This document shows positions 1-6,100 of a stretch of DNA of 6,681 bases, piece by piece. The notes under the pieces are model-generated. The model had not been told where the DNA came from. It ran no database searches and worked only from the letters and a program-made list of their open reading frames with translations. The DNA comes from Bacilli bacterium (GTDB lineage Bacteria > Bacillota_I > Bacilli_A > RF39 > UBA660): assembly GCA_900769695.1 (NCBI GenBank), contig CAAGHO010000047.1, positions 1-6,681 of the forward strand. The letters are read 5' to 3'. How positions within the stretch are numbered: position 1 is the first letter of the stretch; each line of letters begins with the position of its first letter. A program made the translations under genes and the position numbers.

Positions 1-126
1 AAAAATAAGTTAAAATGTATCTAATATATCTCAATGAATTCGAAAAATAAAATGAACTACCCAGGACTTTATTAATTGCTTTCTTAAGTATTTTAAGTGA
101 TTTTTGGACTTCGGCGCTTCCGCTCG
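1..126 (-). other. 3' untranslated region, incomplete at the window edge
   Basis: There are 126 bases after the TAA stop and no further ORF. The first part (111-126) is unusually GC-rich for this window. A small inverted repeat CTTAA/TTAAG lies at 83-97 (5-bp arms, 5-base loop). The hexamer GGACTT (plus strand) occurs at 64-69 and 106-111. In LINEs the 3' UTR is where the RT recognises its RNA, so these may be parts of such a signal (inference). Bases 1-60 are AT-rich with nothing recognisable; the element's end is not visible. Confidence 0.6.
68..73 (-). terminator. Candidate polyadenylation signal AATAAA
   Basis: AATAAA on the minus strand begins 53 bases after the TAA stop (plus strand TTTATT). 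It is the canonical hexamer and well placed, but such a hexamer is easily found by chance in DNA this AT-rich, and no poly(A) tract follows in the window. Confidence 0.4.
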
Positions 127-3100
127 TTATACCTTTAAAGGTAATTTTTCTTTTTCTTTTTGATTTTGATTACTTGGGTAGTAATCTTCATCAGATGAAC
201 TTGATAAGGGTGCTTCCAAGTTATCAATTTCATCGTTAGAATGAATGCTATCTGAACTGGAATCGAAGAGTTCATTGGTTGGGGCATCTTCGATATCTTG
301 GTATTCGTCATCTGAGGAAGAATGATGTGAAGGGTTAGTAATTGCAACTGAATTCTCGTTTGTGTGGCTAAGAGTCTTAATGTAAATCTTCATTGATTCT
401 CGCAAGGCAGCTGTGGTGCATCTTTTGGCTACAAGTTTCGCTAATTTGGTGTTATGTTCTAAAAGGCGTTTGATCTCTTCCATTGTTTCTTTAGGAACTG
501 CACCTAGTGATGAAACAACAATAACATAAAGGGTTGCATCAACTCTAAATTTCTTCTTGCAATCTTCAACCAATTTCTTATATTTATTGAGCTTTACATT
601 TCTTTGAATTGTAAGTGAACTTTCACGTCTACCTTCATGGTCCTTGAGTGTGCCATAGGGACATGTAATTTCTATAATGAAAAGTTTGTTATCTTTGAAG
701 AACCATGCATCTGGTTTGAGTCTTTTAGTATCATCAGGGAGGCTTATTCCATTACGTGTGATAGGTATACTATATTTAAATATAATATTATTATCATTAT
801 GTAATTCTTTGATACCTTTGATGATTTCTTTAAGAACTGCATCGTGTCTAGGAGTATACCAAGATCGTCTTGTAAAGCAACCATTTAATCTATGCATAAG
901 TGAGTCATTTTGGTTTCTCGAGCAAATATGACAAAATCCATTATCTAGGCCTTGATTATTTTTGTGAAGGATTTCACCTGTTGGAAGATTATTAACTCTA
1001 CTTAAGATAGTAAACTTGGCTAGTGAGTCGTTAATAGGATATTTGCATTGTGTGAAGAAGAAGTTGGATACTTTTGAATTTGTAAGTGTGTGGAATGTGT
1101 GTCCTTTTAATTCTCGGTTTTTAAGAAGTGTACTGTGTCTAGACCATATGAGTTGATTAAGTTTATCTAGGGTTGATATAGGGTTGACGTCTTCATTTGG
1201 TCCATTTAAAAGAACATCACCTAATGAAAGTGTGTTATCTTCATCAGTAGTAAGGTGAATACGAAGATCGTGCAGACTATTTATCGCTCTAGTAAACAGT
1301 GTGTTGTTAGACTGTTTATTAGTTTGTTTGATGGAACCGTTATCATCAAATGCTATATTCATATATGGACTATTTGGATCTTTGATGATATCTCTGTATT
1401 CAGTTTCGTCTTTTATCATTTGTTCAAAGAATTTCTTAACTGTAGGGTCTCTTGAATTAATCATTGTAATGAGGCTACGAATATTAAGTATATGACTTCT
1501 TTCCCATAGGTTATGAAGGTCAAGACCACCATCTTTCCAGTTTGTATAGAAGAAGTCGGTAGGAATACCTTTAGATTTGCAAAGATTATTAATACCTTTT
1601 CGAATTTGGAGATCTAATAGTGTTAAATCTTTTTGGGGACAAACACTATTAATCATAACATAATCTAATTTTGGTAGAATTAATCTTTTGATACAATCAA
1701 TCTTTTGTGTGATTTTTAATGGTGAATCAAATATTTTATCTATTTCAAGGGATATGCCATTAATTATTTGTCTTGCGTGTGCTTTTTTAGGTGCTCTAGC
1801 ACATGCAACAGGAATGCCTAAGTATTGTATAGATGAAAGGAGTGATACTTGTGGAATAATTTCATTATTGATTTTGAATTCTGTTGATATTGAGTGTCTA
1901 TTTCTATCAAGATAAGTATAACAAAAAGCTCGACATTTCTTTGGAGCTAATGTCATACCTGATAATGAACAAAATTCTTCGACTGTTCTGAGCATATTAT
2001 TAATTCCTTTTTCTGAACTTGACATTAGAATGATATCATCAGCATATGCTTGAATATTAAATCTAAGTACTTCATTATTAATTTCATCTTCAATAATAAT
2101 ACCATCATCTTTATTTCTTATTTGAATAGCTTGTAATAATGGTTCTAAGCATAGATTGAAAAGTGTTGGTGAGAGGGGACAACCTTGTTTAACACCTCGT
2201 TTAATTCTTACTTCTTTAGAAATATTTCCATTTAGAAAGAATTTAGTATAGGTGTCTTTATATGAATCATGAATAAGATTAGTAAAGCATGAAGGGAAGC
2301 CTTTAGATTTGAGTGCCCAGCATATTAGATCATGTGGGACTGTACCAAATGCATTAGTAAAATCTAATGAAAGAATATAAATACTTCTTTTTTGTCGAAC
2401 TGCATTATTAATAAGTTCATTAACTGTTTCTACATGTTCTGATGCTCCATTTATATCCATTTTAAATCCTTTTTGAACTCGATTAATGATTCTATTGTTA
2501 TTGTTAAGTGCACTTATACATTTAGAGAAATGACAGAATATTATTCTGTATAATGTTGATGAAATACTAATAGGTCTCCATGATCGAACTTCATTAGGGT
2601 CTCCTTTTTTATATAAAAGAATTGTTTTAGATTCTTTCCATATATATGGGATTTTATTGTATTTAAGCATAAATTGTATTATAATTTTAACTATTTTTGA
2701 TGTAAGTTTAGGTGAAAATTTCCATATAGCATTTGAAATACCATCTGAACCATTAGCACTTAAATTAGGTCTTGTTCGAATTACTTCTTTGATTGATTCT
2801 TCATTTATAATAGAATCAAGAAATTGTTGTTGATCTTCTTCATTTAAACATTTGTTAATGTACCATATTGAATCTTGTGTTGGTTCAAGAAAGATGTTTG
2901 TATCATTCCATTCTTTAGAATAGAAATCTTCTAATGTTTTGATGTCTAATGGACATTCTGGTGAAGGTTTTGGATTAATATGCCAATTATAACATCTTCT
3001 TGGATCTTCTTGATAAAGTGATTGAATTTTTTGTTTATAAAGATTTGATACATGACCATTAGTTGTAGCATCTTTATGTTCAATGATGTTTTTAATATAA

Positions 3101-6100
3101 TTAAGTTTATTTTGGCGATGAATATTTTCTTCATTAATAAAATTACGTATGTGTTCGATATCTGTTCCACCAAATGTTGAATTGATAAAATCATTATCAA
3201 ATCGTTTTAAAATATTAGAAATTTCTTCTTCTAAGGTGGCAATTGCATTTAATTGATTTTGATTTTGTTCTTGTTCTTGAGATTTATCTTTAAGTTCAAT
3301 GTATTTTTCTAAATGTGATGATAGTTTATAAATGTTTTTCTCTTCAATGTATTTAGTTCTTTCATGTTTTGATTTATCTATAACTGGTTTCTTTTTATGC
3401 ATTTGATTGATTGTAATTTTAAGTGTTTTTCGAATTGTTTTCCTAATTAAAATTGAAGTTTTGGCAAGGACACCTTCAAGATAATACCAAGGTGCTTCAC
3501 CTCCTTGTGAATATAAGCTTTCACATGTTTCAAATAGTGGTAAAATTTTATCTTTAAACATGTTTGTTATTGAGCTTCGAATTTTGTTTCTAATCTTTTC
3601 ATTACATTTTGGTAGGTAAATATTTTCTTTCATTTCCTTTTCATTTTTGTATATCCATATTCTTGCTTTGGATAAAAGATTATCGGTATCTATTTCTTGT
3701 GTAGATGAATGTTGTTCTGAATTAGATAAATATTCTGATTCTGATTCTGTTTCGGTTGTAGTAGCATTGTTTATAATTGATTGTGTATTATTTGTATTAG
3801 AGGTATGGGTTGAATTATTCGTATTGTTATTGTTATTTTCAAGTCTGTTGATTAATCTTTGATCTCTCGTTCTTTGTAATTCTTCAATATTGCGTCTACG
3901 ATTACTTTGTGTTTCATTAAATTCCATGTTGTTTTCTGTAGTTTCTTCTGTTCTTTCGTTAATTGGTATACTTTCATTATTTTTGTTGCGATTCTTAATT
4001 GTTTTATTTAACTCGTCTGATTTTGTGCTTTCACTTTCGAAGTAAGCAATTTGTTCTTGGTTAAGATTTCTGTCGATTGTTGAAACAATTTTCGTTGGAA
4101 TGCTTGTAGTACGATGGCCTTCCATTCGGGATGTTCCGTGCATACTGTAAGAATGGTGTCTAATATTATAATCATTGCTTCCAATTGCGTTACAATTCTT
4201 ACATTTACATCCATTTCTACCTCTAAAAATTTCTTTAGTTGTTGGGCTTTCGTTTGTTTGTCTTATCCATTCTAAAATTGTTGCCCAAAACCATCCATAA
4301 ATATTTTTCTCATTGTTGATAATTTTATGGCATTTTGAAATGTGTGAACCATATATTGATTTATTATCTCCAAAATATTCACAACCTGGTGCTGAACATG
4401 CCCAAAATGCTTTTCTAATTTGAGTAGTGTTTGTGTTATCATTTGATCTCCATGACACTTCCCAATATGAAGGTTTTTCAATAATATTGCTAATTGTTTC
4501 ATGAATAATATTGCCTGTAAGAATTTTGGAATGACATTCTTTTTGGTGTCTATTAAGACTTGTAATTGATGTGAATGCTGATCCGCATGCATAAGGGCAG
4601 GAAAATGGGTTAACTCCTGGCCATTTATTTTTAATAACAATTAAATTGAGAATTGGTGTATCTTCGACTTGAATGTTTGGATCTATCCAATCCTGAGTAT
4701 TTGTAATGTTGTAATTTTTCCATTTTATGATAATGTTTCGAAGGTCAATTTCGCTATGAACTGTTTTCAGATCCTCAATAAGTTCTCTTGGTGTATGTCG
4801 ATCTTGTGAATGTTGATCAAGTGAAATCACTGGAATATTATTTGGATTATCATCACCTTGATTGTTATTTGAAATATTTTCAGATGATGATGTATTAGTG
4901 ATATTATCTTGACTTGATTGTGAAGAATTAAGATCTTCTGAATTTGTGTTATTGGAGGATGTGGTATTTAGTGATGGTGATTCCAAAATATAGTTAGGAA
5001 GTGGGATTTTGATGTCTAATGGATAGAACTCGATGTTCGTTCGTGGAATTCGTACAGGAACATCTATATACTGTGCTAGAAAATTAGGAAGTTTAACTAG
5101 TTCATCATATTTTTGGGTTTTAATATTAGGAATATTAACTTTTTTGTCATAGTTTTGAACTGTTATATTAGGAATATGAACATCTTTGGGTTTTTCAATG
5201 AAATTAACTTTAGGAATATTAATTTCTTTGAGATCTTCAACAAGATTAACTTTAGGGATTTTAACTTCTTTATAATTTTCTAAAATATTAATATTTGGTA
5301 GTATTAAATTATATCCTGTTTCTTTAATTCTAACTTTAGGAACATCTATCTTATGTTCCCTTATTTCCATTTGAGGAATTGGGATGTTAATTGGAACTTT
5401 AAGACAATTGAGTTCAAAATTAGGTATATTAATATTGTTTTCCTGTCGAATAAGATTAAATTTTGGAATATTAACTTCATGAATTTCTTCATGAATTTGT
5501 ATTTTTGGAACAGTAATTTTTAGTTTAACATTTCTAGTTTCAATAATAGATTGAAGAATAGAAACTAATTTCATTTTTATTTCTTTAACCTTCTCTTGAT
5601 TAGGTGCATTAGAATTTCTGAGTGTTATATCTGTAGTTGGTTCTTCAACATATGGTATTGTTGTATTTGTTACTATAGCATTAATGTCATCGGTAACATC
5701 TTGAACTCTTTCATCCATATTAATTTCATAATTCGTTGTTTGATGTAAAGATTCAAAATTGTTGAAGATATTCTTATTAATTAACACTCCTCCGTCTTTA
5801 AATTTAGTGGGAATACCTAAAAGATTATCTACGTTTTCATTGTGACAAACTGCTATCCATGGAGGGAATTCTACATTATAATAATTAATAAAATTGATTT
5901 GGATATCAATTTCAATGTTAATATCTAAATTTTGGATATTATTGATTGGAATATTAATCTTTAATATGTCTGTTATTGATGGAATTCTTTTATAACATTT
6001 AATGTGTGATATTGTTATCATCCATAATAAACCGATGTTCTGAAATGATTTTCCCATTACATTTGTGAAAGAAACGTGTTGTTGGCAATGTTTAAGAAAA

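Noticed and set aside
1..60. 3' junction with host DNA, poly(A) tail or target-site duplication
   Set aside because: No homopolymer or simple-repeat tail beyond short A/T runs, and no matching sequence at the other edge of the window.
135..347. Short minus-strand ORF of about 70 codons overlapping the C-terminal tail
   Set aside because: Out-of-frame shadow of the acidic tail with a low-complexity Lys end; no support as a gene.
1804..2793. Group II intron, retron or diversity-generating RT
   Set aside because: The flanking C2H2 fingers, CCHC knuckle and KPD...E nuclease are those of eukaryotic RLE LINEs, and no intron RNA domain or template repeat is seen.
2794..3693. Ulp1- or OTU-type cysteine protease upstream of the RT
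   Set aside because: Cys and His residues are scattered and do not form a recognisable catalytic motif set.
3647..3862. Short plus-strand ORF of about 71 codons, rich in Val/Ser/Leu
   Set aside because: It is the antisense reading of the Asn/Ser/Thr-rich linker; its composition is explained by the opposite strand.
3838..4137. Myb-type DNA-binding domain after the fingers, as in R2
   Set aside because: No regularly spaced Trp residues or helix-turn-helix wording; the region is charged and low in complexity.
4272..4640. A 122-codon minus-strand ORF in another frame
   Set aside because: It lies wholly inside the polyprotein over fingers 3 and 4, has no recognisable domain, and is a frame shadow.
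4972..5517. Regular 42-bp period considered as a CRISPR array or non-coding minisatellite
   Set aside because: There are no identical repeats with unique spacers; the period is coding, in frame, and conserved at the protein level.
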